From: Acidobacteriota bacterium
GTDB lineage: Bacteria > Acidobacteriota > Terriglobia > Terriglobales > Acidobacteriaceae
Reading direction: 5' to 3'
Length of the DNA stretch: 51,805 nucleotides
NCBI GenBank assembly: GCA_021810625.1
Contig: JAJZIJ010000018.1
Coordinates: 1 to 51,805 of the forward strand
Shown here: positions 7,669-16,067 of the stretch, one piece after another
How the letters are laid out: every line of letters starts with the position of its first letter
Position numbering within the stretch: position 1 is the first letter of the stretch
Program-made: the position numbers and the translations under genes
Notes under the pieces: model-generated
What the model was told of the DNA's origin: nothing
What the model saw: the letters and a program-made list of their open reading frames with translations, nothing else
Database searches by the model: none

Positions 7669-9405
7669 TCAGGCGATTCCCTCCGCGCTGCGGCCTGCCG
7701 CGCCATTCCCGGCGCGACCGCGAAGGCGCGCAATCAATTGCTGCGGCAGCGTGGAGCCAGTTGCGCGCAGCACTCCCCAACAGAGCAGGAACCACGCTGC
7801 GCTGCCGCACGTTAACAACAGCAAATCCGCGCGATAAGTTTCGGCAGCGGGCAACCATCGCGCCAGAAAAAAGATTCCTGCGCCGCTGGTAGTTGCGGCC
7901 AGCAGCGCGCGCCCCAGTTCGGAGAATTCCAGCCCCCGCGCTTCGACCAGTCCGCGCGCATTGAGCAGAAGCGCCAAAACTACTGTCTGCACGGTGATGC
8001 CAATGTCCGAAGCCAGCGCCAGGCCCACCACGCCCATGCGATGAAACATCCACCCATAGAAAGGGATCGAGATTGCTGCAATCAACGTGCTGGCGACCAT
8101 TGGCGTCAGCGTATTGCCTGCGGCATAAAAAGCGCGCGCATAGATGGCCTGCGCGGCCCACATGCAGAGCGATCCGGCGAAGATGGCAAAGTACAACGCG
8201 GTTGCGGTCGCATCGGAGGAATGAAAATCTCCGCCACGCAGAATCAAATCCACCGCCGGACGCGCCAGCGCGATCATCCAGGCGGAGAGCAAAAATGCAA
8301 AGGCAAAGATGCGCGTCACCGAGCGGTTGACCGAGGCGGCAAATTCTTTCATCCGACCCTTGCCCGCCAGCGAAGCAAAAAACGGCAGCGAAGCCGCGCC
8401 AGCAGCCTGTCCCAGTATCGCCATCGGCGTGCTGAAGAGCCGCTTGGCATAGCCGAGGCGCGCAATGTCTCCACGTCCATGCGAGGCGAAGTAGGAGAGA
8501 ATCCAGGTATCGACCGTGACCAGAGAAACGCCGATCATCAGGGGAATGGAGAGCCGGAGCCACTCGCGCAGGCCGGGATGTGACAGGTCGAGATGGAAGC
8601 GGAAGCGCATCCCCACGCGATACGCGCCAATGGCGTTCAGCAGGAACCAGCCCGCCGTCGCGCCCACCAACGCGCCGATAGCCAGCGAAGAAACTCCACA
8701 ATACCGCGCCAGCAATACAGCGCCAGCAATAATGCCAACGTTGTAGAGCAGCGGCGCAATCGCCTGATAGGTGAATTGCTTGCGCACCATCTGTACCGCT
8801 GCCAAAATTCCTCCAGCAAAAAAGAAGAGCTGGCCGGGCAGCAGGATGCGCGTCATGCGCGTGCAGAGCGCGGCTTTTTCCGCATCGAAGCCAGGGAAAA
8901 AGATGCGCGTGTAACTGGAGGCAAAGATTTCCGCCAGCAGAATCGCCGCGCCCAGAACCAGCAGCATCGTGCTCAGAATTACCGACAGCGCCTCTTCGCC
9001 TTCGGCCTCCTTGCCCTGTTCGCGGTAGTGGCTCAGCAGGGTGATGATGGTAATCGAAGCCACGCCACCAACCAGTAAGTAGGTAATCATCTCCGGCAAT
9101 TGAAAAGCGGCGCGATAGGCGTCCGTCTGGGAACCGGCACCGAAAAAATAGGCAATGATCTTCTCTCGCGCCAGACCGATGATGCGCGAAAGAAAAGTGG
9201 AGGCCATCAGCAGCAGCGTGGCGGAAAAGGCCGTGTGCTGGTGCGAGAGCCGCAGCCAGGCCCATCGACGCGCACCTGTACGCGGAGCTGCGCTCTGCGT
9301 CGCTGCCGATTTATTCTCTACCTGCTTCGCTTCGTCCATTCGTAGGCGCGCATCCGTAGGCATGATTGTATCCGGCTTACGGTTGTTCACGCCGATGTTC
9401 CACAC
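7669..9405 (-). CDS. murJ: MurJ/MviN lipid II flippase
   Basis: MurJ moves lipid II across the inner membrane for peptidoglycan synthesis. This 578-residue protein has a non-conserved polar N terminus (about 55 residues), then around 14 hydrophobic segments of the MOP-superfamily pattern. The diagnostic block T-F-L-S-R-I-I-G-L-A-R-E occurs near residues 70-81, followed by F-G-A-G-S-Q-T-D-A-Y-R-A-A-F-Q-L-P and later R-A-F-Y-A-A-G-N-T-L-T-P-M. An internal ATG (MPTDARLR) could be the true start, since it still leaves the whole first helix. The gene sits directly after the FmdE-like gene and is followed by DUF5522, forming a three-gene minus-strand unit. Confidence 0.93.
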   Translation of the reverse strand: MWNIGVNNRKPDTIMPTDARLRMDEAKQVENKSAATQSAAPRTGARRWAWLRLSHQHTAFSATLLLMASTFLSRIIGLAREKIIAYFFGAGSQTDAYRAAFQLPEMITYLLVGGVASITIITLLSHYREQGKEAEGEEALSVILSTMLLVLGAAILLAEIFASSYTRIFFPGFDAEKAALCTRMTRILLPGQLFFFAGGILAAVQMVRKQFTYQAIAPLLYNVGIIAGAVLLARYCGVSSLAIGALVGATAGWFLLNAIGAYRVGMRFRFHLDLSHPGLREWLRLSIPLMIGVSLVTVDTWILSYFASHGRGDIARLGYAKRLFSTPMAILGQAAGAASLPFFASLAGKGRMKEFAASVNRSVTRIFAFAFLLSAWMIALARPAVDLILRGGDFHSSDATATALYFAIFAGSLCMWAAQAIYARAFYAAGNTLTPMVASTLIAAISIPFYGWMFHRMGVVGLALASDIGITVQTVVLALLLNARGLVEARGLEFSELGRALLAATTSGAGIFFLARWLPAAETYRADLLLLTCGSAAWFLLCWGVLRATGSTLPQQLIARLRGRAGNGAAGRSAEGIA

Positions 9406-9996
9406 TCAATCCAATGGCTGATAGTAGCGCATTTCTGGAGCGGCGCAGCCGTGGCACAGCGTTTGTCCTTCGCGCAGCACAAAGCGGTCGTAGTTGATGC
9501 CCTCGCCGCAAAGGGCGCAGGCAACGCGCTCGGACTTGTAGCCGGGAAACTCCCGCGCATCGAGCGGAACGCGCACCCACTGCTCGGCAAATAGAATCTC
9601 GTCCGGCAGCTCGCGATAGGCCAGCATCTGCTGCTGATTTTTATTTTCGATCTCTGGATGCAATTGTCGCGCCGCGTCTTTGGAGGATTCCCTGGCGGTA
9701 ATGCGAATCGCGCGGCCTGTGGAGAGATCGACGAACGTCGCAGCCATCTTGCCCCAATCGAGAAATTTGAGAGCGCGCTTGCCCAGCCGACAGCCTGTGA
9801 CCACGGCAATGGCGTCGGTCGCGCAGCGGTCGATCTCGACAAACGTCACCAGCCGCTTGCGATCTTTTCCGCGAGGGTCTTCGATGCCAAGCTGCTGACA
9901 CCCTCGTAGCGCCATACGCACGCCCAGCACCTGTCCCGCGCACAAGTGCCCATGCGCCGTCTTCGCCTGCTCCAGCAACTCTTCCAAGTTCTGCAT
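9406..9996 (-). CDS. FmdE-family protein with C-terminal zinc finger
   Basis: The N-terminal AHGHLCAGQVLGVRMA (H15, H17, C19) is the metal-binding signature of the FmdE domain. It is followed by V-E-I-D-R-C-A-T-D-A-I-A-V-V-T-G-C, also typical. Near the C terminus, CALCGEG...CHGC forms a DksA/TraR-like four-cysteine zinc finger. FmdE proteins are named for their link to formylmethanofuran dehydrogenase operons, but bacterial homologues have unclear roles, often in metal or molybdopterin contexts; I do not assign a reaction. The ATG at 9994-9996 follows AGGAACC. An upstream in-frame TTG lacks such a site and would add nine residues. The stop is immediately before the murJ start. Confidence 0.85.
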   Translation of the reverse strand: MQNLEELLEQAKTAHGHLCAGQVLGVRMALRGCQQLGIEDPRGKDRKRLVTFVEIDRCATDAIAVVTGCRLGKRALKFLDWGKMAATFVDLSTGRAIRITARESSKDAARQLHPEIENKNQQQMLAYRELPDEILFAEQWVRVPLDAREFPGYKSERVACALCGEGINYDRFVLREGQTLCHGCAAPEMRYYQPLD

Positions 9997-10035
9997 GGTT
10001 CCTATGCTAGCGCTGTTTTCCAAATATGCGCGGGA

Positions 10036-10734
10036 TTAGTTTGTGCTGTCGTCTACGGATTCTCCCCCTTCGGCCAGCGCGGAGGTCAAACCAAATAACT
10101 GGTAGCTAACCGCAGCGCCACCCGTGGGATGAAAGGTTACTTGCAAGGGCTGGCGCTGCCATGTTGCCGCAGTGCAGGCGGGCGTGGGATGATTCTCCGC
10201 CGTCCACTTGCCCAGCGCTTTGGCCACCAATGGCCGTCGCGCTCCAAGCTGCGCGACAACAGCATAGAGATGCGTGCCTGTGGCCGAAAGGCCGCAATAG
10301 GCCGCGTAATCGCGGAACCAGACCACCTCCGAAATGGCTGGATCAAATTTCGGCAGCCGCAGCACGCTGATGTGCGCGGTCACGCGATCCACCCACAGCC
10401 ATGAGCCAAGACTCCATATCCAATGCTCGCCGCTCTCGCCCGGCAGCGCATCGTTCAACCGCGTGGCGCTCCGCACCACAAAGCTGCGGTCGGTCACTGC
10501 GTGCATCTCGCCCGCCGTCCACTCCAGCACGCGACCATCGACGACCAGCGGACGCGCGCGCAGCGTGGCTGGCTTCGTGTTCGAGGACGCAGCCTGCGCG
10601 GGAGCGGCATAGGGAACACTGCGCCATGCTCCCAGCGCGACGGTATGTACCTTGGCGAAGGAGGGCAGGCAGTAAAGAAGAACACTGCATGCAGCAAAAA
10701 TTTTGAACGACCGGAGAGGCGTGGGGAGAACCAT
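10036..10734 (-). CDS. Hypothetical exported protein
   Basis: Not recognised. From the ATG at 10732-10734 the protein has a basic N terminus and a hydrophobic core ending in an A-x-A-like site (about LPSFA-K), consistent with a Sec signal peptide. The mature part (about 205 residues) is rich in Trp and Ala, with W-I-W-S-L-G-S-W-L-W-V and several short beta-like blocks and two separated cysteines. No catalytic motif is seen. A TTG 12 codons upstream, preceded by AAGGGG, is an alternative start. It lies upstream of the FmdE gene on the same strand and could be the first gene of that unit. Confidence 0.7.
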   Translation of the reverse strand: MVLPTPLRSFKIFAACSVLLYCLPSFAKVHTVALGAWRSVPYAAPAQAASSNTKPATLRARPLVVDGRVLEWTAGEMHAVTDRSFVVRSATRLNDALPGESGEHWIWSLGSWLWVDRVTAHISVLRLPKFDPAISEVVWFRDYAAYCGLSATGTHLYAVVAQLGARRPLVAKALGKWTAENHPTPACTAATWQRQPLQVTFHPTGGAAVSYQLFGLTSALAEGGESVDDSTN

Positions 10735-10817
10735 GCGGATCAGCGTAGCCGAGCGCGTGCCGAGATACAAGCCCCTTTATGAAGCGCGTCCTGCGCATAC
10801 GGGAGGGTCTTGGTTTT

Positions 10818-10849
10818 CCCAGGTCTCAAAATCGAGACCTGGGGCACCC
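10818..10849 (+). repeat. Palindromic GGGGCACCC element, left partner of pair 1
   Basis: CCCAGGTCTC (10818-10827), loop AAAATC, GAGACCTGGG (10834-10843), then GCACCC. The stem is a perfect 10 bp. The tail points towards the HEPN-like gene. Its inverted partner is at 11654-11688 on the other side of that gene. Confidence 0.95.
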
Positions 10850-10864
10850 ATGCTAGCTGGCACA

Positions 10865-11527
10865 CTACTCAGGAATATGTTCCGATACGAATCGCCGTAC
10901 ATCTTCAATCATTTGAGATACGTCCTCATTGTTAAATTGGCTTGAATTTCCATGTGCGGCATTATTCCGTATATCTGCTAGAGCGGTAATTTGTTTCTGG
11001 ACGAGCAGATTATAGACACCCTTCTTTGCTAAATCTGCATTCATTTTGTCGAGCTTGCCGAGCGGAATCGTTTCGCGTGTGCATAGATCACGCAGGGTTG
11101 TTTCCAAGACAACGCCTGCAATCACTGCCGCAGCAACTTTATAGTTGTTGCGAAGCAACTCAGATGCCTGCTCTAGCTCAGAGTCAAAAACTTCTGCTTG
11201 AATAAGCCCACGCATCGAAGACAGATAGCCACCTTCAAAATCTTCTTTTACGGATACAAACACAGCCTTCTGCATTTTGAATATGTCGTAATTTGTCGAC
11301 ATTTTGAATGATGACTCCAGCTTCTCAAACTCTAAAATATATGAGGAGTTAGACTCACAGATTCGGTGCAGCAGGTTTTTTACTTTCACACGCCAGCCCA
11401 AAAGCATTTCTTGATCTACATAATCGTACTGACCCAAAAAGCCGTCACTCCCCCGGCGCTTAGTTTCTTCAACCCTCTGTGCCTGTTGGATCAATTCGGC
11501 AAATTGTTTTTCAAGTATTTTGTTCAT
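10865..11527 (-). CDS. HEPN/DUF4145-like protein in a repeat-bracketed cassette
   Basis: A 220-residue, mostly helical protein. The C-terminal half holds a helix E-L-L-R-N-N-Y-K-V-A-A-A-V-I-A-G-V-V-L-E-T-T-L-R and then RNNAAH at residues 187-192, an R-x4-H pattern found in HEPN-fold proteins (DUF4145-like), where it can form an RNase active site. No nucleotidyltransferase (MNT) partner or other antitoxin is adjacent, so a toxin role is only a possibility. The ATG follows AGGAAGGTG at good distance. DNA here is clearly more AT-rich than the flanking tyrS and exported-protein genes. The gene is enclosed by two inverted copies of the palindromic element, as is the gene at 25478-26266. Confidence 0.75.
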   Translation of the reverse strand: MNKILEKQFAELIQQAQRVEETKRRGSDGFLGQYDYVDQEMLLGWRVKVKNLLHRICESNSSYILEFEKLESSFKMSTNYDIFKMQKAVFVSVKEDFEGGYLSSMRGLIQAEVFDSELEQASELLRNNYKVAAAVIAGVVLETTLRDLCTRETIPLGKLDKMNADLAKKGVYNLLVQKQITALADIRNNAAHGNSSQFNNEDVSQMIEDVRRFVSEHIPE

Positions 11528-11653
11528 GAACGCACCTTCCTAAAATCTCGGCATACAGCGTATCAGCTAGAATCCCGAGTCAAGAAATTCGGGGTGGGTA
11601 GTTGGCTGCAATACATTCCTTAACTTCCTTTCACCACGTAATTTCGCTACAGC

Positions 11654-11688
11654 GGGTGCCCCAGGTCTCGATTTTCGGAGACCTGGGA
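11654..11688 (-). repeat. Palindromic GGGGCACCC element, right partner of pair 1
   Basis: GGGTGCCCC at 11654-11662 leads into the stem CCCAGGTCTC...GAGACCTGGG with an 8-base loop. It is the inverted complement of the element at 10818-10849, with the tail facing the enclosed gene. Confidence 0.93.
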
Positions 11689-11714
11689 TGCAGCACATCT
11701 CCTCCCAAAGAGCG

Positions 11715-11831
11715 TTATTCTGAACGAAGGTCGCCATAGCGACCGAAGTGAAGAATCCAGAGAATGATGGCTGCATCGACGAAGCGAGTACCTTCTGGAT
11801 TCTTCACTCCGCTACGCTTCGTTCAGAATGA
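11715..11831. repeat. MITE-like inverted-repeat element, copy 2
   Basis: Starts TTATTCTGAACGAAGGTCGC and ends GTTCAGAATGA, with the same internal order as the copy at 5036-5141: GAAGAATCCAGAGAATGATGG, then a centre containing GCATCGACGAAGCGAGTACC, then TTCTGGATTCTTC. It lies between the second palindromic element and the tyrS stop. Together these repeats fill the 330-bp gap upstream of the HEPN-like gene; no coding region is supported there. Confidence 0.88.
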
Positions 11832-11857
11832 CTCGTCGTTGTATTTGGAGATGATGT

Positions 11858-13108
11858 TTATTCGATGACGGCAATCTTTGCGCGCTTGCCGACGCGGATT
11901 TCCAGTTCCACGCGCCCGTTGCCCAGCATCCAGGAATTTTCTTTATATATCTCGCCGTTGATCTTTACCGCGCCCTGCTTGATCTTTCTCTCTGCGTCTG
12001 TCCGTGATTCCGCTAATCCGCATTCAAAGATCAGTTTCGGTACGGAAATGAATGGCACATTCCGTGTCAACTTCACACGTTCCGTATTCTCTGGCATCTC
12101 GTCGCGCTGAAATTGTTTGGCCCAGTCCGCATCGGCTTGCAGTGCGGCGGCTTTGCCGTGGAAGTCCGCAACGATGGTGCGCGCGAGGCGTTTCTTGACC
12201 TCCATCGGATGATAATTAGGATCCAAGTAACCTTTTTGGGCGGCGGCAAGTCCGATCAACTGCTGCATCCGTGCTAACTCTGTCTGGCGCTCGTCAGTCA
12301 ATAGAACCCAGTAGCGCCACATCAAATCATCGGAGATCGACATCAGCTTGCCATACATCTCCAGCGGCGGCTCCTGAATGCCAATCGCGTTGCCCAGAGA
12401 CTTGGACATCTTCTGTACGCCGTCCAGACCTTCGAGGATTGGCATGGTCAGCACAATCTGCGAAGGCTGCCCGTAATGGCGTTGCAATTCGCGGCCCACC
12501 AGCAGGTTAAATTTCTGATCCGTCCCACCCATTTCGACATCGGCATGCAAGGCCACGGAATCGTACCCCTGCGCCAGCGGATACAGCAGTTCATGCAGGC
12601 TGATGGGCTGCTCGGCATTGAAGCGCTGATGGAAATCCTCGCGCTCCAGCATCTGCGAGACGGTGTATTTGGCCGCCAGTCGAATGATGCCCTCAAAGCC
12701 CAGCTTGTCCAGCCATTCGGAGTTGTAGCGCACCTCCGTTTTTTCCGCATCGAGAATCTTAAAGACCTGCGCCTTGTAGGTCGCGGCGTTTTTGTCCAGT
12801 TCCTCGCGGGAGAGCGGCTTGCGCGTGGCGGAGCGTCCGGTGGGGTCGCCGATCAGCCCGGTAAAATCTCCGATCAAAAAGACAACGGTGTGGCCCATGT
12901 CCTGAAAATGTTTCAGCTTGCGGATGAGCACGGTATGGCCCAGATGCAGGTCAGGCGCAGTGGGATCGAAGCCCGCTTTGATACGCAGGGGCTTGCCACT
13001 GGCGCGGGATTGCTCCAGGCGCTCGCGCAGGGCGGGCAGCGGAAGTATCTCCGCCACTCCTTTTTGCAGGTAGGCGAGTTGTTCGTCAACAGGTAGGAAT
13101 GCTTGCAT
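11858..13108 (-). CDS. tyrS: Tyrosyl-tRNA synthetase
   Basis: TyrRS charges tRNA-Tyr with tyrosine in the cytosol. It is a class I synthetase with HIGH motif HLGH at residues 55-58, a canonical KMSKS at 233-237, the tyrosine-pocket regions [13 protein letters not shown] and GGTDQKFN, and a C-terminal S4-like RNA-binding domain ([15 protein letters not shown]). The intact KMSKS and about 416-residue length match the TyrZ/TyrRS-2 type more than E. coli TyrS. I chose the ATG at 13106-13108; a GTG further upstream would intrude into the divergent fabZ promoter region. Divergent from fabZ with 89 bp between starts. Confidence 0.96.
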   Translation of the reverse strand: MQAFLPVDEQLAYLQKGVAEILPLPALRERLEQSRASGKPLRIKAGFDPTAPDLHLGHTVLIRKLKHFQDMGHTVVFLIGDFTGLIGDPTGRSATRKPLSREELDKNAATYKAQVFKILDAEKTEVRYNSEWLDKLGFEGIIRLAAKYTVSQMLEREDFHQRFNAEQPISLHELLYPLAQGYDSVALHADVEMGGTDQKFNLLVGRELQRHYGQPSQIVLTMPILEGLDGVQKMSKSLGNAIGIQEPPLEMYGKLMSISDDLMWRYWVLLTDERQTELARMQQLIGLAAAQKGYLDPNYHPMEVKKRLARTIVADFHGKAAALQADADWAKQFQRDEMPENTERVKLTRNVPFISVPKLIFECGLAESRTDAERKIKQGAVKINGEIYKENSWMLGNGRVELEIRVGKRAKIAVIE

Positions 13109-13178
13109 GGCGCTGTTCGCAGTATAAAGAAGTCGGCACGGCAACACGATTATGGGGAGATGCCCGCTGCAAAAGCCT

Positions 13179-13184
13179 TATAAT
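13179..13184 (+). promoter_or_regulatory. Candidate -10 box for fabZ
   Basis: A perfect TATAAT lies 13 bases before the fabZ ATG in the 89-bp gap shared with divergent tyrS. No good -35 hexamer is seen at 16-18 bp. If the box is used, the leader would be only a few bases long, fitting the lack of a strong Shine-Dalgarno. Confidence 0.35.
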
Positions 13185-13197
13185 CGGCTGGTCAGCT

Positions 13198-13743
13198 ATG
13201 GAAACCATCGAGAACACATCGCAAGAGGCAGGCGGCATCACCGCCCCGCTCGACATTGTCGAGATCATGGATATTCTTCCGCACCGCTACCCGTTCCTGC
13301 TCATCGACCGGGTGGTGGAGGTGGTACGCAAAAAGCGCATCGTCGCCATCAAAAACGTCACTGTCAACGAGCCATTTTTTCAGGGGCATTTTCCCGGCTT
13401 TCCCATCATGCCCGGCGTGTTGATTGTTGAGGCAATCGCCCAGGCTGGCGGCGCGCTGCTGCTGACGGAGTTCCCCGACCGCCACGAAAAATTGGTGCTC
13501 TTTACCGGCATTGAGAATGCGCGTTTTCGTCGGCCTGTGGTTCCCGGCGACCAGGTGCGGCTGGAGGTCGAAGTGATCCAATGGCGTCCACGCGCCGTGC
13601 GGATGCAGGGCAACGCGTATGTGGATGGCAAGCTGGTCTGCGAGGCTATGGTGATGTGCCAGATTGTGCCGCGCCAGCCGCGCAAACCCTCGGCTGCAAC
13701 CGCTCCCGCAGAAAACATCCCTGAGGCTGCTGTCGAAGCGTGA
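13198..13743 (+). CDS. fabZ: 3-hydroxyacyl-ACP dehydratase FabZ
   Basis: FabZ dehydrates 3-hydroxyacyl-ACP in fatty acid elongation and supplies or competes for the lipid A precursor. It is a hotdog-fold protein with PHRYPFLLID and GHFPGFPIMPGVLIVEA; H64 and E78 correspond to the catalytic His54/Glu68 pair of E. coli. The C terminus carries an extra Ala/Pro-rich tail of about 25 residues. The ATG at 13198 gives 181 residues; upstream frame extension has no family match. The stop overlaps the lpxA GTG by four bases (GTGA), indicating coupled translation in a fabZ-lpxA-lpxI operon. Confidence 0.95.
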   Translation: METIENTSQEAGGITAPLDIVEIMDILPHRYPFLLIDRVVEVVRKKRIVAIKNVTVNEPFFQGHFPGFPIMPGVLIVEAIAQAGGALLLTEFPDRHEKLVLFTGIENARFRRPVVPGDQVRLEVEVIQWRPRAVRMQGNAYVDGKLVCEAMVMCQIVPRQPRKPSAATAPAENIPEAAVEA

Positions 13744-14525
13744 GCATTCACCCCACCGCCATCGTGCATCCGGCAGCCAGCGTGCCCGCATCGGCCAGCA
13801 TCGGCCCATACTGCATCGTTGGAGCCGATGTCACTCTTGGCGAGGACTGCGAGCTGGTCTCGCATGTTGTACTCGACGGCCACACGCGCATTGGCCCGCA
13901 GTCGCGCATTTTTTCCTTCGCCGCGCTCGGCATCGCGCCGCAGGATTTGAAGTATAAAAACGAGCCGACGCGGTTGGAGATCGGCGAGCGCACCGTCATC
14001 CGCGAATCGGTCACCATCTCGCGTGGCACGGCTGGCGGCGGCGGCATCACCCGCGTGGGAAGCCATTGCCTCATCATGGCCTACGTACACATCGGGCACG
14101 ACAGCCAGATTGGCGACCATTGCATTCTGGCCAACGCTGCCACGCTGGCCGGTCATGTGACGGTGGAGGATTATGCAACCGTCGGCGCGCTCTGCCCGGT
14201 GCATCAATACTGCCGCATTGGGAGACATGCCTACGTGGGCGGAGGCACGACGATCACGCAGGATGTGCTGCCGTATTCGCTCACCTCGGCCAAACGCGAA
14301 ATACATGCCTACAGCCTGAATAAGATTGGCTTGGAGCGGCATGGCTTTACGCCAGAGCAGATGAAGGAATTACGCGCCGCCTATCGCGTGCTGCTGGCGG
14401 CCAAAAAAAATACCACGCAGGCGCTCGAAGAATTAAAGCATCGGCTGGCGAATCAAACAGCCGACGAGCACGTCGCCTATCTGGTTCAGTTCATCGAGGC
14501 CGCCGAGCGCGGCGTGATTAAATAA
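13740..14525 (+). CDS. lpxA: UDP-N-acetylglucosamine acyltransferase LpxA
   Basis: LpxA performs the first step of lipid A synthesis, moving a 3-hydroxyacyl chain from ACP to UDP-GlcNAc. The protein is a left-handed beta helix made of hexapeptide repeats from about residue 2 to 185. The catalytic region AYVHIGHDSQIGDHCILAN corresponds to E. coli INAHIAHDCTVGNRCILAN (catalytic His125). A helical C-terminal domain follows (GLERHGFTPEQMKELRAAYR). Starts at GTG 13740, overlapping fabZ. Length of 261 residues matches the family (262 in E. coli). Confidence 0.96.
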   Translation: MSIHPTAIVHPAASVPASASIGPYCIVGADVTLGEDCELVSHVVLDGHTRIGPQSRIFSFAALGIAPQDLKYKNEPTRLEIGERTVIRESVTISRGTAGGGGITRVGSHCLIMAYVHIGHDSQIGDHCILANAATLAGHVTVEDYATVGALCPVHQYCRIGRHAYVGGGTTITQDVLPYSLTSAKREIHAYSLNKIGLERHGFTPEQMKELRAAYRVLLAAKKNTTQALEELKHRLANQTADEHVAYLVQFIEAAERGVIK

Positions 14526-14543
14526 TTTTCCGGTCGAACCTTT

Positions 14544-15461
14544 ATGTCGATCCCATCCAAACCCGGCCTCGCAAAATTGGGCCTGATTGCAGGCAACGGA
14601 CGCTTCCCCTTCCTGCTGCTGGATGCCGCGCGCGCGCAAGGCACGGAGGTCGTCGTCGCGGCCATCCGCGAGGAGACCGACCCGGAGATGGATCAGCGCG
14701 CCGCCGCAGACTCCGGCATTCGCGTGCATTGGCTCTCGCTGGGGGAACTGTCGCGCCTGATCGAAATCTTTCAGCAGGCAGGCATTACACAGGCTGTGAT
14801 GGCCGGCCAGGTCAAGCACAAGCAAATCTTCTCCAGCATTCGCCCCGATTGGCGGCTGGCCAAGTTGTTGCTCTCCCTGCGCGCGCGCAATACGGACATG
14901 CTGCTGGGCGCGGTCGCCAAGGTACTCGGCGACGAGGGCATTGCGCTGATTTCCTCCACCACATTTCTGGAGCCGCTGTTGGCGCGGCCCGGCGTGATGA
15001 CCACGCGAGCGCCCAGCGAAGGAGAACTGCGCGATATCGAACTTGGACGCGACGTGGCTCGCGCCATTGCCGGCCACGACATTGGCCAGACCGTCGTGAT
15101 GGCCAGCCAGGCCTGCGTTGCCATCGAAGCGATGGAAGGCACCGACGCAACGATTCGCCGCGCCGGAGAACTGATGCAGTCCTTACTCGGTGAAGCCACA
15201 ATTGAAGACGAAGACCCAGCAGGAACCGCCGCGCCTGCGCTGGAGCGCAGCCTGACCGTCATCAAAGTCGCCAAGCCCCGGCAGGATCTGCGCTTCGATG
15301 TTCCTGTCATCGGCACGCAAACCATTCAGACCATGCAGCAGGCCGGAGCGACGTGCCTTGCGCTTGATGCCGGACAGACGCTCATCTTTGACCTGCCCGC
15401 TGTTCTTGCGGCGGCCAATGCTGCGGGCATCGCGATAGTGGCCAGCCCCGCCGAAGCGTAA
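14544..15461 (+). CDS. lpxI: UDP-2,3-diacylglucosamine diphosphatase LpxI
   Basis: LpxI hydrolyses UDP-2,3-diacylglucosamine to lipid X, replacing LpxH in many diderms. The protein shows the family layout. The N-terminal half has LGLIAGNGRFPFLLLDAARA and a V-M-A-G-Q-V-K-H block. The C-terminal half (former DUF1009 core) has T-T-F-L-E-P-L-L-A-x-P-G-V-M-T-x-R and D-I-G-Q-T-V-V-M-A-S-Q-A-C-V-A-I-E-A-M-E-G-T-D. It ends with K-V-A-K-P-R-Q-D-L-R-F-D-V-P-V-I-G-T-Q-T. An insert of about 20 acidic/Ala-rich residues (GEATIEDEDPAGTAAPALER) separates two of these blocks. It follows lpxA by 18 bases. Confidence 0.95.
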   Translation: MSIPSKPGLAKLGLIAGNGRFPFLLLDAARAQGTEVVVAAIREETDPEMDQRAAADSGIRVHWLSLGELSRLIEIFQQAGITQAVMAGQVKHKQIFSSIRPDWRLAKLLLSLRARNTDMLLGAVAKVLGDEGIALISSTTFLEPLLARPGVMTTRAPSEGELRDIELGRDVARAIAGHDIGQTVVMASQACVAIEAMEGTDATIRRAGELMQSLLGEATIEDEDPAGTAAPALERSLTVIKVAKPRQDLRFDVPVIGTQTIQTMQQAGATCLALDAGQTLIFDLPAVLAAANAAGIAIVASPAEA

Positions 15462-15491
15462 CCCGCTACACTTTGGAGGGAGGTTCCTGGT

Positions 15492-16067
15492 ATGCCCCTG
15501 ACGCGCATTTCTCTTGTGGCTGTGATTCTGATCGCCCTGGCTGCGATCCTGCTCGTCCTGGCCTTCGGCCTCTTGTTGACACACGTCAAGGCTGCCTTGA
15601 TCCCGATTCCACAGGTCGGCCAGATGGCTCCCGGTTTCACGCTTCCCTCGCAGGAAGGCACCCCGGTCAGCCTGTATCAATTTCGCGGCCAATGGGTCGT
15701 GCTCTACTTCTATCCCAAGGATCAAACGCCGGGCTGCACCCTTGAGGCGCGCCACTTCCAGCGCGACCTGTCGCAGTACGCTGCGGCTCATGCGGTTATT
15801 CTCGGCATCAGCGTCGATTCCGTAAAGAGCCATCAATCGTTCTGCGTCAAGGATGGACTGCACTTTACGCTCTTGGCGGATCAGGAGAAGAAGGTCGCCG
15901 CTGACTATGGCTCGCTCAACAATTACATGGGATTCAAGATCGCCAAGCGAAACACATTCCTCATCAATCCAGAGGGCATGATTGTGAAAGAGTGGATTGG
16001 CGTCAATCCCAACCACCACAGCGCCGAAGTTCTGGCTGCGCTTCAGGAATTGCAGAAGAAAAATTAA
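15492..16067 (+). CDS. Membrane-anchored PrxQ/BCP-type peroxiredoxin
   Basis: A thioredoxin-fold peroxidase that reduces H2O2 and organic peroxides. An N-terminal hydrophobic helix (about residues 7-30) is followed by the BCP/PrxQ core, GQMAPGFTLPSQEG and YPKDQTPGCTLEA, with peroxidatic C82. The usual nearby resolving Cys five residues later is absent. The next Cys is C118 in SHQSFCVKDG, which could be an alternative resolving residue in helix 3. The helix could be an uncleaved anchor placing the enzyme on the periplasmic face. The ATG has GGAGG upstream. It is last in the fabZ-lpxA-lpxI group, and its stop overlaps the convergent mraY stop by four bases. Confidence 0.92.
   Translation: MPLTRISLVAVILIALAAILLVLAFGLLLTHVKAALIPIPQVGQMAPGFTLPSQEGTPVSLYQFRGQWVVLYFYPKDQTPGCTLEARHFQRDLSQYAAAHAVILGISVDSVKSHQSFCVKDGLHFTLLADQEKKVAADYGSLNNYMGFKIAKRNTFLINPEGMIVKEWIGVNPNHHSAEVLAALQELQKKN

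Noticed and set aside
11567-11776. Minus-strand frame ending in the repeat region upstream of the HEPN-like gene
   Set aside because: It reads through both the palindromic element (product S-R-P-G-A-P) and the MITE-like copy, with no ribosome site or family match.
13380-14342. 320-codon minus-strand frame opposite fabZ and lpxA
   Set aside because: Both plus-strand genes are unmistakable; the antisense product has no recognisable domain.
14433-16019. Minus-strand frames opposite lpxI and prxQ
   Set aside because: Low-complexity products rich in Gln, Arg and His, opposite clear genes.
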